Below, in pieces: positions 22,697-33,500 of a stretch of 64,000 nt of DNA (its first letter is position 1; every line of letters begins with the position of its first letter). The DNA comes from Elymus sibiricus. Lineage: Eukaryota > Streptophyta > Magnoliopsida > Poales > Poaceae. The notes under the pieces are model-generated. The model did not search any database. It worked only from the letters and a program-made list of their open reading frames with translations, and had not been told where the DNA came from. A program made the translations under genes and the position numbers. The stretch lies in the NCBI GenBank assembly GCA_039707655.1, contig CM077675.1:420565162-420629161 (forward strand), in the 5' to 3' direction.

Positions 22697-22984
22697 GCGA
22701 GCAAATCTTTGAATGACATACTGGTTTCTACCACCTTCGGATAGAAAAATCCAGTAAGCATATGCGGTTTTCTACCGCGCAGCACACTAACTTCCATCCT
22801 AACTGGCAGCCGGAATGAAAGCACAGAATCAATCCTATTCGATTCAAATAAGGGGTCCTGTTAGGCCGGGAACAATTCAGCAAAGTTTGAATGATTCAAG
22901 CGATTAGCGGTCAAATAGGGCCAAATTTACGAACCAGCAAATCAGTTAGAGGGGGAAAACGATGCTTACCCAGGTGTAATCCAT

Positions 22985-23278
22985 GAATTATCCGCCGCCG
23001 ATTCCACCCAATCCTCTCCACGGTCGACGGTCTTGAGAACATGCTCCCCCGACATCGCTTCTTAATCCAGATGGGGATGTGGGGGTATATCTGGCGGAGG
23101 GGGCGGAGTGGCGACGGCGGAGGGGGCAGAGCGGTGACGGTGGGGGGGGGGGGGGGGGGGGCGAAGCGGCGCGGTGCTGTAGGGCTCGAGCTTGAGGTTC
23201 AGACAAGCCCATCCGACGTGTCTCAATGCGGCCCCACGCGTCAGAATGGTCAACGGAGGAGTCGTTCTGACAAGTCCC
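22985..23278. other. MULE right subterminal region with a 20-G run
   Basis: GC-rich leader of the transposase gene (minus strand), including an uninterrupted run of 20 G at 23142-23161. The flanking purine-rich triplets (ggcggaggg) suggest G-quadruplex potential. No separate gene. Confidence 0.5.
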
Positions 23279-23440
23279 CACTCGTCAAAGTTAACGGTCA
23301 AACCATTGACCCGTCGACATCCTCTGCGGTGACCATTTCTGAGGGTTTCGGACAAGGGAGGGGAAAAGTGAGCAAAAGTTAAGAGCGCGGGGATGAATGA
23401 GTACAGCTAAGGAACAAGGGACACAAATGTAAAAAAATCA
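23279..23440 (-). repeat. Right terminal inverted repeat of the MULE
   Basis: Inverted copy of 14070-14232. It ends at 23440 next to ATTTAAAAA (23441-23449), the TSD copy with one mismatch. Confidence 0.88.
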
Positions 23441-25913
23441 ATTTAAAAAGGGTCTACGAAGGATAATCGACATGTTGTCGTCCTCGGGCAGCTCAAGAAT
23501 AACAAAGTCTGTTAGGATAGTAACACTTGCAACTACGACAGGAACATCTTCACAAATTCCAATAGGTATAGTAGTGGATTTATCAGCCATTTGCAAAGAT
23601 ATCTCAGTAGGTGTAAGCTTATTCAAATCAAGTCTTTTATATAGAGAGAAAGTCATAACACTAACACCGGCTCCTAAATCACATAAAGCAGTTTTAACAT
23701 AGTTTCGTTTAATGGAGCAAGGTATTGTGGGTATACCGGGATCTCCCAACTTCTTACGAACTCCACCATCAAAAGAATAATTACCAAGCATAGTAGCAGT
23801 TTCAGTTCCAGGTAATTTTTTTTCTTTTCTTGGTAATAATATCCTTCATATATTTAGCATACGGAGGCATTTTCAAAATATCAGTCAAGCAAGTGCGCAA
23901 AAGGACAAGTCTAATCATTTCAGCAAAGCATTCAAAATCTTCCTCGTCCTTACTCTTAGAAGGCTTATGAAGGAATGGCATGGGTTTTTGAACCCATGGC
24001 TCTCTTTCCGTACCATGTTTTCTAGCAACAAAGTCTTTCTTCTTTAGGATGTGGGTTATCAAGAACTTCAGCAGGTTCTATTTCCACATCATTATCATGT
24101 TCCTTGTTATTATCTGGCTGACCATCTATGTGAATCTCATGATTATTATTACCATCATTGTCAGAAACATCATTATGTTTTTCAGCAGGTTTTTCTATAG
24201 CAGGTTCACTAGAAGCATGCAAAGCCCTATCCTTTTTCTTTTTCTTTTCTTATTAGATGGACTAGGTGTATTATCATTAGCTCCATGAGAATCTTGTTCA
24301 GTTCTTTTAGGATGACAATCAGGATAAACGGGTTGCTGAGTCATTCTTCCCCCTCTAGCAATTACTCTAACAGCATTATCACTCATATTCTCATTTTTTT
24401 AAGCAAGCAAATCATTTTGTGACTTAGCAACTTGATCTAGTTGAGTGTCAACCATAGAAGCATGTTTACCTAGACCTTTAACATCATTAGCAATTCTAAA
24501 CATCAAGTCACCTAAGCGATCTATCATCATAGCATTACGTCTTAATTGATCCTTGACATAGTTATTAAAATATTCTTGCTTAACAATATAATTATCAAAT
24601 CCATCCATGCACTCACTAGGGGTCTTAGTGTAAGGTATATCACTTTCATTAAAGGCACGGAGAGAATTTACCTCTATTACCTGTGTCGGGGTGTCAAGTC
24701 CTTGAATTTTCTTCGATAGGTGGCAACTTCTTAACATCTACAAATTTAATACCTTTCTCTTTAATAGTTTTTTAGCTTCTTGTATATCTTCAGGACTGAG
24801 GAATAGAATACCTCTCTTCTTTTGAATAGGTTCCGGCAGTGGTTCAGGTAGTGTCCAATTATCAGCATTTTGCAATATGTTATTCAATAATTCTTCAGCT
24901 TGCCCAACAGTTCTTTCCCTAAAAACACAACCAGCACAACTGTCTAGGTAGTCCCTAGAAGTATCAGTTAGTCCATTATAAAAGATATCAAGTATTTCAT
25001 TTTTCTTAAGAGGGTGATTAGGTAAAGCTCTTAATAACCGGAGAAGCCTCCCCCAAGCTTGAGGGAGACTCTCTTCTTCACTTTGCACAAAGTTAAATAT
25101 TTCCTGTAAAGCAGCTTGTTTCTTATGAAAAGGAAAATATTTTTCACAGAAGTAATAAATCATATCCTGGGGGCTACATACACAACTAGGAGCAAGAGTC
25201 AGGAACCACTCCTTGGCCTCACCTTTTAGTTAGAAAGGAAAAATCCTAAGGATATAATAGTAGCACATCTTTTTGTCATTAGTAAACAAAGCAGCAATAT
25301 CATTTAGTTTAGTGAGATGCCCAACAACAGTTTCAGTTTCATAACCATGGAAAGGATGAGACTCTACTATAGGAATTAACTCAGGGTCTATAAAGAATTC
25401 ATAATCCTTATGAGTAACAAATATAGGAGAACTAGCAAATTTAGGATCATGTTTCATTTTCTCCATCACAGATTTTTCTTTCAGTTTGTAGAGCAGTTTC
25501 TTCAAATCATCTCTATCATTACAGGCAAGAAAGTCCCTATCTACCTCTACATCCATAACATAACCCTCAGGTACATGAGGCAATTCATATCTATTAGGAG
25601 AGCGAGGTGTAATAGGTGACTCAAAATCTTCATCAGTTTCAGCATATTCAAGTTCTCTAGCTTTAGCGATATGAGCATCAAATAATTCATTCAGTGGCAC
25701 AATTTCAATTTCATCAAGTTTAGCAGTAGTATCATCATTAATTTCAGAAGTACCTCATCAAGTTCATGCGATATATCAGAACGAGCGATAGGTAGTGGTG
25801 TCATAAGCTGATTCAAAACAGTAGGTGAATCAAAAGGAGCTAGATGGTAGTTCCTTACCTCTCCTCGTCTTAGAAGGAATGATCTTAGTTCGAGTATCTT
25901 TCAGATTCTTCAT
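23441..25913 (-). pseudogene. Gag and protease of Gypsy-type element D, broken
   Basis: Minus strand, likely start at 25913 (MKNLKDTRTKIIPSKTRRGK), 48 bases after the primer site. The gag has conserved blocks: GYVMDVEVDRDFLACNDRDD; then, after a stop near 25233, LKGEAKEWFLTLAP; CEKYFPFHKKQAALQEIFNF; and NHPLKKNEILDIFYNGLTDT. An S/N/K-rich linker (24195-24386) follows, then a retropepsin (CDLGAGVSVMTFSLYKRLDL, 23560-23690). It ends at IILRRPFLN where the MULE inserted, and continues at 14060-13830. Several frameshifts (near 25745, 24735 and 24030) and stops break it. Gag packages the RNA and the protease matures it; no polymerase is visible. It resembles Athila-type or related non-autonomous Gypsy gags of grasses, from memory. 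Confidence 0.8.
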
Positions 25914-25960
25914 AGTACCAATTGCATATCCTCAAGTTAACACAATAAATATAGCTATGA

Positions 25961-25978
25961 TCCCTGGCAACGGCGCTA
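25961..25978 (-). promoter_or_regulatory. Primer binding site of element D (tRNA-Asp type, 2 mismatches)
   Basis: On the plus strand TCCCTGGCAACGGCGCTA is the complement of the tRNA-Asp-type site found in elements A and G, with two substitutions. It lies 11 bases from the LTR end at 25990 and sets the minus orientation of element D. Confidence 0.75.
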
Positions 25979-25989
25979 GAAAAAGGTCT

Positions 25990-26340
25990 TGATAACTCAC
26001 AAGTATGGGGGATGGCAACAATCTTCGCGGGTAGTATTTCACCCTGATTTATTGATTCAACACAAGGGGAGAAGCCAAAGAATATTTATCGGCCTTAGCA
26101 GTTGAGTTGTCAATTCAACCACACATGGGATATGTCTCTGCGGCAAAGATTTAGTAGCATGGCAAGTAATAGTAGTAACAGTAACAGTGATAGCAACAAT
26201 TTGGTAGCATTTGTGACAGTAGCAATTTTGTAGCACTTGTGACAGTAGTAGCAGCAATAGTAACTTAGCAAGATTCAGTATGTGTAAAGCGTAGGCATGT
26301 GGATCAGTGACGGATAATGATTTAGATGACATCAATCATG
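25990..26340 (-). repeat. Truncated 5' LTR of element D
   Basis: It starts TGATAACTCACAAGTATGGG on the plus strand, which is the LTR 3' end in minus-strand sense. The rest of the LTR is cut off at 26341, where a CACTAGTGCAG transposon-like end begins. It contains a run of AGTAGCA/GTAACA-type short repeats (26150-26270). The matching 3' LTR was not found on the left side. Confidence 0.7.
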
Positions 26341-27031
26341 CACTAGTGCAGCCGCGTGCTATACAAACGGTTTTTACCCCTTTTCCGCGACGCAGTTATA
26401 AACCGTCACCTTGCATGTATGGGTGGTAGGTGGCTATCCCACATGACACAGATAAATCATCGGTGATGCCTCCGTCCGGTCCCACACGCCACGCAAGAAT
26501 AGAGCGTGTGCGATTGGGAGGCCCATCACAAACAGACATATTAAAGAAGTCGTGTGAGATGTGCTTCGCATCCCACACAGGGAATCCCAAAGATACGTAT
26601 CTATTCGTATTGCACATCACGCACATTTTCTGCATCACATCGTTTGTGATAGGGCTGGCCATCACACACGATAGTCATAATTTTGTTGATTGTGTTATTC
26701 AATACATCACTCACGGTGCCTAGAAGAAATTGTTTGGCATTGGGTTGTCCATCACACACACTTGTTGTGTGAAAACATTTGTGATAGGGTGACCTAACGC
26801 ACACAGTTGTCGACTGAAACTCGTGTGTGATTGTTCACTGATCCAACATGCTAACTTTCTAGAAACCGTGTGGGTTTGTTGAGGTCATCGCCCACAGTGT
26901 TGTCTTAGAAACCGCTGCAATACAAACCACAATTATCAGCCTAATTGCTCTATTATTTATAATCCATTTAGTAATCAAATTAACATTTCATATCAAGCAG
27001 ACAGTATATTTCTTATTCCTATTACGGCAAC
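26341..27031 (+). mobile_element. CACTA-like transposon fragment
   Basis: It begins CACTAGTGCAG at 26341, the form of a CACTA terminal inverted repeat. It has many subterminal copies of short motifs such as CATCACACAC / GTGTGTGAT (26520-26840), typical of transposase binding arrays. It ends at 27031, where the LTR-like TGTCATGG sequence of the next element begins. No coding region and no opposite terminus here, so it is a truncated or interrupted piece. Confidence 0.6.
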
Positions 27032-27574
27032 TGTCATGGTTTTATCATGGTAGATGTCCTAGTGAAAGGACTTAGGGGTGAAGCCATCGCTATGGTGATT
27101 AACTCGAAGGGGTTGATCGGGACGAAAGACACGGGTTTACCCAAGTTCGGCCCCTCACGAAAGAGGTAAAAGCCTACGTCTTGCTTTGTGTTTGTATTGA
27201 TTGGGTATTGATTACAAGGGAGCGGATTCGCTTGACCTAGCTCTCGATCAGTTGTATTTTGTACCCTAAGCCGCCGCAGGGACTCTCCTTTATATACACA
27301 GGTCGAGGCCCTGGGCGTTTCAAGAGTCCAGACCGGGTTAATCTGAATATCCGATCATGCCTCTAAGTCGCCTTGCCTTCTCTGGCAAGCCATCTCTGGG
27401 CGGCTTACAGCACGGGGTCACACACCGTCTGCCGGCTCTGGGCCTCCGCCCGGCCCATCTGGTAAATTACCTCCAGGCTTGTCCTGGTCTTCAGGCCTGT
27501 TTACGGCCTTATTGCTAAGTCACCAACTTCCTAACCCGGCCCCTTCTGGGCGGGTCATACCGTGGGGTCATATC
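27032..27574 (+). repeat. Left part of the LTR-like 5' end of element E
   Basis: A terminal TGTCATGG start, then a region containing gaccgggttaatctg and the tctcctttatatacacagg tract (a possible TATA site near 27291). It is split from its continuation (36416 onward) by the Angela-like element; the flanking pentamers are ATATC and ATATG. Confidence 0.6.
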
Positions 27575-29344
27575 TGTTGGAAATATGCCCTAGAGGCAAT
27601 AATAAAGTGATTATTATTATATTTCCTTATTCATGATAATCGTTTATTATCCATGCTATAATTGTATTGATTGGAAACACAAATACATGTGTGGATACAT
27701 AGACACCACTGTGTCCCTGGTATGCCTCTAGTAGACTAGCTCGTTGATCAAAGATGGTCATGGTTTCCTGGCCATAGACATGAGATGTGATAACGGGATC
27801 ACATCATTAGGAGAATGATGTGATGGACAAGACCCAAACTTTGAACGTAGCATATGATCGTGTCAGTTTATTGCTATAGTTTTCTGCATGTCAAGTATCT
27901 ATTCCTATGACCATGAGATCATGCAACTCACTGACACCGGAGGAATACCTTGTGTGTATCAAACATCGCAACGTAACTGGGTGACTATAAAGATGCTCTA
28001 TAGGTATCTCCAAGGGTGTCTGTTGAGCTGGCATGGATCGAGACTGGGATTTGTTACTCCGTGTGATGGAGAGGTATCTCAGGGCCCACTCGGTAATACA
28101 ACATCACAATAAGCCTTGCAAACAAAGTGACTAAAGAGTTAGCCACGAGATCTTGTATTATGGAACGAGTAAAGAGACTTGCCGGTAACGAGATTGAACT
28201 AGGTATAGAGATACGGACGATCGAATCTCGGGCAAGTAACATACCGAAGAACAAAGGGAACAGCATACGGGATTAACTGAATCCTTGACATAGAGGTTCA
28301 ACCGATAAAGATCTTCGTAGAATATGTAGGAACCAATATGGGCATCCAGGTCCCGCTATTGGTTATTGACCGTAGAGGTGTCTCGGTCATGTCTACATAG
28401 TTCTCGAACCCGCAGGGTCTGCACACTTAACGTTCGGTGACGTTTCGGTAGTATTGAGTTATGTATGGTGGTGACCGAAGTTTGTTCGGAGTCCCGGATG
28501 AGATCCCGGACGTCAAGAGGAGCTTCAGAATGGTCCGGAGGTAAAGATTGATATATAGGAAGTCCCGTTTTGGTCTCCGGAAAAGTTTCGGGCACTTCCG
28601 GTAGTGTACCGAGAGTGACGAATGGGTTTCGGGGGGTCCACCCACCCCAAGGGTCACATGGGCCTAGGAGGTGGCGCACCAGCCCCTGGTGGGCTGGCCG
28701 GCCAGCCCCTAGGAGGCCGTTGCGCAAGGGATGGGGAGGAGGCCAAGTGGGGAGGAGTCCTACTAGGATTCCACCTCCCTTGTGGGAGGTGGACTCCTCC
28801 CCCTTGGTGGTGGTTCGGCCAAACCCCTAGGGAAACCCTAGGGCTGCCTCCACCTCCCTCCCTCCTATATATACTAGAGGTTTTTGAGGGCAGCCCCCAA
28901 CCTGAAAAGCCACGCTGCCTCTCTCTCCCTCTAGATCTGTTCTCCACTAGATCGTCTCGGTTGCGCTTGGCGAAGCCCTGCCGGGACAGCACCACCACCA
29001 CCACCGTCACCACGCCGTCGTGCTGCCGGGGAACTCATCTACCTCTCTGCTCCCTCTTGCTGGATCAAGAAGGCAGAGATCGTCATCGAGCTATACGTGT
29101 GCTGAACGCGGAGGTGCCGTCCGTTCGGCGCTAGATCGGGACGGATCATGATTGGATCGCGGGACGGCTTGCGATTTGGATCGCGAAGACGTTCGACTAC
29201 ATCAATCGCGTTTCTTAACGCTTCCCGCTTAGCGATCTACAAGGGTATGTAGATCCACTCTCCCTCGCGTAGATGCTCATCACCATGGATAGATCTTGCG
29301 TGTACGTAGGAAATTTTTTGTTTCCCATGCAATGTTCCCCAACA
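27575..29344 (+). repeat. 5' LTR of the Angela-like element
   Basis: 1770 bp; direct repeat of 34629-36415. A TATATATA promoter motif lies at 28866-28873. ORFs found within (for example 28622-29134) are LTR sequence. The 3' copy has an extra block of about 14 bp near 35702 (aagtggggccca) that is absent here. Confidence 0.93.
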
Positions 29345-29345
29345 G

Positions 29346-29358
29346 TGGCATCATGAGC
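29346..29358 (+). promoter_or_regulatory. Degenerate primer binding site (initiator tRNA-Met type)
   Basis: TGGCATCATGAGC follows the 5' LTR directly. It differs slightly from the usual plant Copia site TGGTATCAGAGC. The same variant follows the 5' LTR of Copia F (about 49302), so the change is shared by both elements rather than unique damage. Confidence 0.65.
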
Positions 29359-30595
29359 TAGGTCTATGCGTAGATGAGATCTCGAGTAGAACACAAATGA
29401 GTTTGTGGGCGTTGATATTCAGATTGCTTTCCTCCTTAGTCTTTTCTTGATTCAGCGGTATTGTGGGATGAAGCGGCTCGGACCAACCTTACTCGTCCAC
29501 GTACGAGAGACCGGTTCCATCAAATAACATGTAACTTTGTTGCATAAGATGGCTGGCGGGTGTCTGTCTCTTTGAATCGGATTCGACAGAGGCGGTCCTT
29601 GTAGAAGGTGAAATAGCAACTTGCATATCACTGTTGTGGTTTTGCGTAGGTAAGAATCGTTCTTGCTAGATACCCATAGCAGCCACATAAAACATGCAAC
29701 AACAAATTAGAGGACGTCTAACTTGTTTTTGCAGGGTATGATGTGATATGATATGGCCAGAAACATGATTAGATATATGTGATGTATGAGATGATCATGT
29801 TTTGTATAGATTATCATGACTTGCATGTCAATGAGTACGGCAACCGGCAGGAGCCATAGGGTTGTCTTTAATTTATTTTCGCCGTTTTTGCTTTACTTTA
29901 TCGCTATGAGTTAGCAATAGTTGTAGAAGCAATAGTTGGTGCGACAACCTCATGGCGACACGTTGATGGAGATCAAGATGATGGAGATCATGGTGTCATG
30001 CCGATGATGATGGAGATCATGCCGGTGCTTTGGAGATGGAGATCAAAAGCACAAGATCATGGCCATATCATGTCACTTATGATTTGCATGTGATGTTAAT
30101 CCTTTTATGCATCTTATTATGCTTAGGACGACGGTAGCATTATAAGGTGATCCCTCACTAAAATTTCAAGATAAAATTGTGTTCTCCCCGAGTGTGCACC
30201 GTTGCGAAAGTTCGTCGTTTCGAGACACCACGTGATGATCGGGTGTGATAGACTCTACGTTCACATACAACGGGTGCAAGCCAGTGTTGCACATGCGGAA
30301 CACTCGGGTTAAACTTGACGAGCCTAGCATGTACAGACATGGCCTCGGAACACAAGAGACCGAAAGGTCGAACATGAGTCATATAGTAGATATGATCAAC
30401 ATGGAGATGTTCACCATTGAAACCACCTCATCTCACGTGATGATCGGACTTGGGTTGGTGAATTTGGATCATGTGACACTCGAATGACCCGAGGGATGTC
30501 AATTTGAGTGTGAGTTTTTAAGTAATATGATTAACTAAACTCATTATCTTGAATAATAGTCTAAGTTGTCTTTGCAAAATTTATGTTGTAGATCA
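29359..30595 (+). other. Untranslated leader of the Angela-like element
   Basis: 1.2 kb between primer site and gag start. It contains repeated 'gatggagatca' motifs (29965-30055), as in packaging or dimerisation leaders of this family. Short ORFs here (for example 30245-30487) lack recognisable content. Confidence 0.55.
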
Positions 30596-33500
30596 ATGTC
30601 TCGCGCAGTAGCACCCCTGAATTTCAATGTGTTCCTAGAGAAAGCTAAATTGAAAGATGATGGAAGTAACTTTGTAGACTGGGCCCGTAATCTGAGGATT
30701 ATCCTCACGGCTTCCGAAAAGGCTTATGTCCTTGATGCACCGCTCGGTGAACTACCCGCTCCAGTAGAGTCTGCAAACGTTGCGAACGCCTGGCAGGCAC
30801 ATTCTGATGATTACTCAATAGTTCAATGTGCAATGTTGTATGGCTTAGAACCGGGACTTCAAAGACCTTTTGAACGTCATGGAGCATATGAGATGTTCTA
30901 GGAATTGAAGTTTATCTTTGAGAAGAATGCCCTGATCGAGAGGTATGAGACCTCCGATAAGTTCTATGCTTGCAAGATGGAGGAGAACGGGTCTGTTAGT
31001 GAACATGTGCTCAGAATGTCTGGGTATTCCAACCGTCTAGCAGAGTTGGGAATTGTTCTCCCGCCAGAGGCGATCACTGATAGAGTTCTTCAATCACTGC
31101 CACCTAGCCACAAAATCTTCGTGTAGAACTATAACATGCAAGGGATGAACAAGTCAGTCGCCGAACTGTTTGCGATGTTGAAAGTCGCTGAGTCTGAGAT
31201 TCAGAAGGAACATCAAGTGTTGATGGTCAATAAAACCACAAGTTTCAAGAATAATGGCAAGGGCAAGAAGGGTAACTCCAAGAAGAGTGGCAAAGCAGTT
31301 GCCCCTCCTGTGAAGAAACCCAAGGCTGGACCAAAGCCCGAAACTGAGTGCTTTCATTGCAAGGGAACTGGTCACTGGAAGCGGAACTGCCCCAAGTATC
31401 TGGCTGACAAGAAGGCGGCCAACACCAAACAAGGTATATATGATATACATGTTATTGATGTGTACCTTACCAACTCTTGTTGTAGTGCCTGGGTATTTGA
31501 TACCGGTTCAGTTGCTCACATTTGCAACTCAAAGTAGGAACTACGGAATAGACGGAGGCTGGCAAAGGACGAAGTGACGATGCGCGTGGGAAATGGTTCC
31601 AAGGTTGATGTGATCGCCTTCGGCACACTCGCTCTTCGATTACCATCGGGATTAGTGATGAACCTGAATAATTGTTATTTAGTGCCTGCGTTAAGCATGA
31701 ACATTATATCTGGATCTTGTTTATTGCGAGACGGTTACTCATTTAAATCAGAGAATAATGGTTGTTCTATTTATATGAGTAATATCTTTTATGGTCATGC
31801 ACCCATTGTGAGGGGTTTATTCTTATTGAATCTCGATAGTGATGATACACATGTTCATAACATTGATGCCAAAAGATGTAGAGTTGATAATGATAGCACC
31901 ACTTTCTTGTGGCACTGCCGCTTAGGTCATATTGGTGTAAAACGCATGAAGAAACTCCATGCTAATGGACTTTTGGAGTCACTTGATTTTGAATCACTTG
32001 ACACATGTGAACCACGCCTCATGTGCAAGATGACTAAGACCCCATTCTCTGGAACAATGGAACGGGCAAGTGACTTGTTGGAAATCATACATACTGATGT
32101 GTGCGGTCCGATAAGCATTGAGGCGCGCGGTGGATATCGTTATTTTCTCACCTTCACCGATGACTTAAGTAGATATGGGTATATTTACTTAATGAAACAT
32201 AAGTCTGAAATGTTTGAAAAGTTCAAGCAATTTCAGAGTGAAGTTGAGAATCATCGTAACAAGAAGATTAAATTCCTACGATCTGATCGAGGAGGAGAAT
32301 ATCTGAGTTATGAGTTTGGCAATCACTTAAGACAATGTGGAATTGTTTCACAATTGACACCGCCTGGAGCACCACAACTCAATGGTGTGTCCGAACGTCG
32401 TAATCGAATCTTATTGGATATGGTGCGGTCTATGATGTCTCTTGCCGATTTGGCACTATTGTTTTGGGGTTATGCGTTAGAGACAGCTGCATTCACTTTA
32501 AATAGGGCACCATCAAAATCCGTTGAGACGACGCCATATGAACTGTGGTTTGGTAAGAAACCAAAGTTGTCGTTTCTTAAAGTTTGGGGATGTGATGCTT
32601 ATGTCAAAAAGCTTCAGCCTGAAAAGCTGGAACCCAAAGCGGAGAAATGAGTGTTCATAGGATACCCAAAAGAGACGGTTGGGTATTCCTTCTATCTCAG
32701 ATCCGAAGGCAAAGTGTTTGTCACAAAGAACGGGTCATTTCTCGAGAAAGAGTTTCTCTCGAAAGAATTGAGTGGGAGGAAAATAGAACTTGATGATGTT
32801 ATTGAACCTTTACTTCAACCAGAGAGTAGCGCAGCGTAGAAAGATGTTTCTATAGAGCCTGCATCAGTTGAAGAGGAAGCTCATGATGGTGATCATGAGG
32901 CTTCGGATCAAGTTGATATCGAACCTCGTAGGTCGACAAGGGCACGTACTGCTCCTGAGTGGTACGGTAACCCTGTCTTAGAGGTCATGTTGTTGGACAA
33001 CGATGAACCTACGTGCTATGGAGAAGCGATGATGGGCCCGGATTCTGAGAAATGGTTAGAGGCCATGAAATCCAAGATGGGATCCATGTATGAAAACAAA
33101 GTATGGACTTTGGAAGTATTACCTGAAGGGCGAAAGGCCATTCAGAATAAATGGATCTTTAAGAAGAAGACGGACGCGGACGGTAATATCACCGTCTATA
33201 AATCTCGACTTGTGGCAAAGGGTTTTTCACAAGTTCAAGGAGTTGACTACGATGAGACCTTCTCACCCGTAGCGATGCTTAAGTCCGTCAGAATCATGTT
33301 AGCAATAGCTGCATTTTTCGATTATGAAATTTGGCAGATGGATGTCAAAACAGCGTTCCTTAATGGTTTCCTTAAGGAAGAGTTGTATATGATGCAAACG
33401 GAAGGTTTTGTCGATCCAGAGAATGCTGACAAAGTTTGCAAACTCCAGCGGTCCATTTATGGACTGGTGCAAGCATCTCGGAGTTGGAATCTTCGCTTTA

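Larger units (their letters stand above)
18206..22984 (-). pseudogene. mudrA: mudrA-type MULE transposase gene, interrupted
   Basis: Order on the minus strand: a possible first exon at 22984, coding sequence cut by the solo LTR (21174-22696), an acidic N-terminal part (20400-21160), a short intron (donor CAG/GTTTGTG near 20400, acceptor TTTTCAG near 20345), then the MuDR-type DNA-binding region. The DDE-type core includes YLAVDATALNGRWRGQLVAA and HTDACQGFESA, followed by VEHRECMRHL. A SWIM finger follows (CSCRQWQLRGKPCIHAL). The zinc knuckle is defective (CKTYGT..H....C, Tyr where the second Cys belongs). Then come 12-residue repeats of the NAEENETLEQIA kind, an intron (donor GTATGTG near 18568) and a basic tail (KVKIKRKKKK) ending at 18206. 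Disruptions: frameshifts near 20140, 19720 and 18765, and stops near 19757 and 18363. Intact versions catalyse MULE excision and insertion in the nucleus. Confidence 0.85.
14070..23440 (-). mobile_element. Mutator-like element (MULE) with three genes, pseudogenised
   Basis: Terminal inverted repeats of about 163 bp (14070-14232 and 23279-23440) share blocks such as TGTACTCATTCATCCCC and CTCAGAAATGGTCAC. The flanks are ATTTAAAAG (14061-14069) and ATTTAAAAA (23441-23449), a 9-bp TSD with one mismatch, the size known for Mutator. Inside are a mudrA-type transposase gene (minus, 18206-22984), a GRF zinc-finger gene (minus, 16567-17168), an unknown plus-strand ORF (14772-15197), nested MITEs (15675-16217) and a solo LTR (21174-22696). 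The transposase has frameshifts and stops, so the copy is dead. It interrupts the protease ORF of the older Gypsy-type element D. Confidence 0.9.

Noticed and set aside
25961..25978. tRNA-like sequence as a tRNA gene
   Set aside because: Only the 18-base 3' end is present next to an LTR; it is a primer binding site. No cloverleaf seen here or elsewhere.
28622..29134. 170-codon ORF and its antisense partner in the Angela-like LTR
   Set aside because: Lies in the LTR and is not kept open over its full length in the paired 3' LTR; GC-rich leader sequence.
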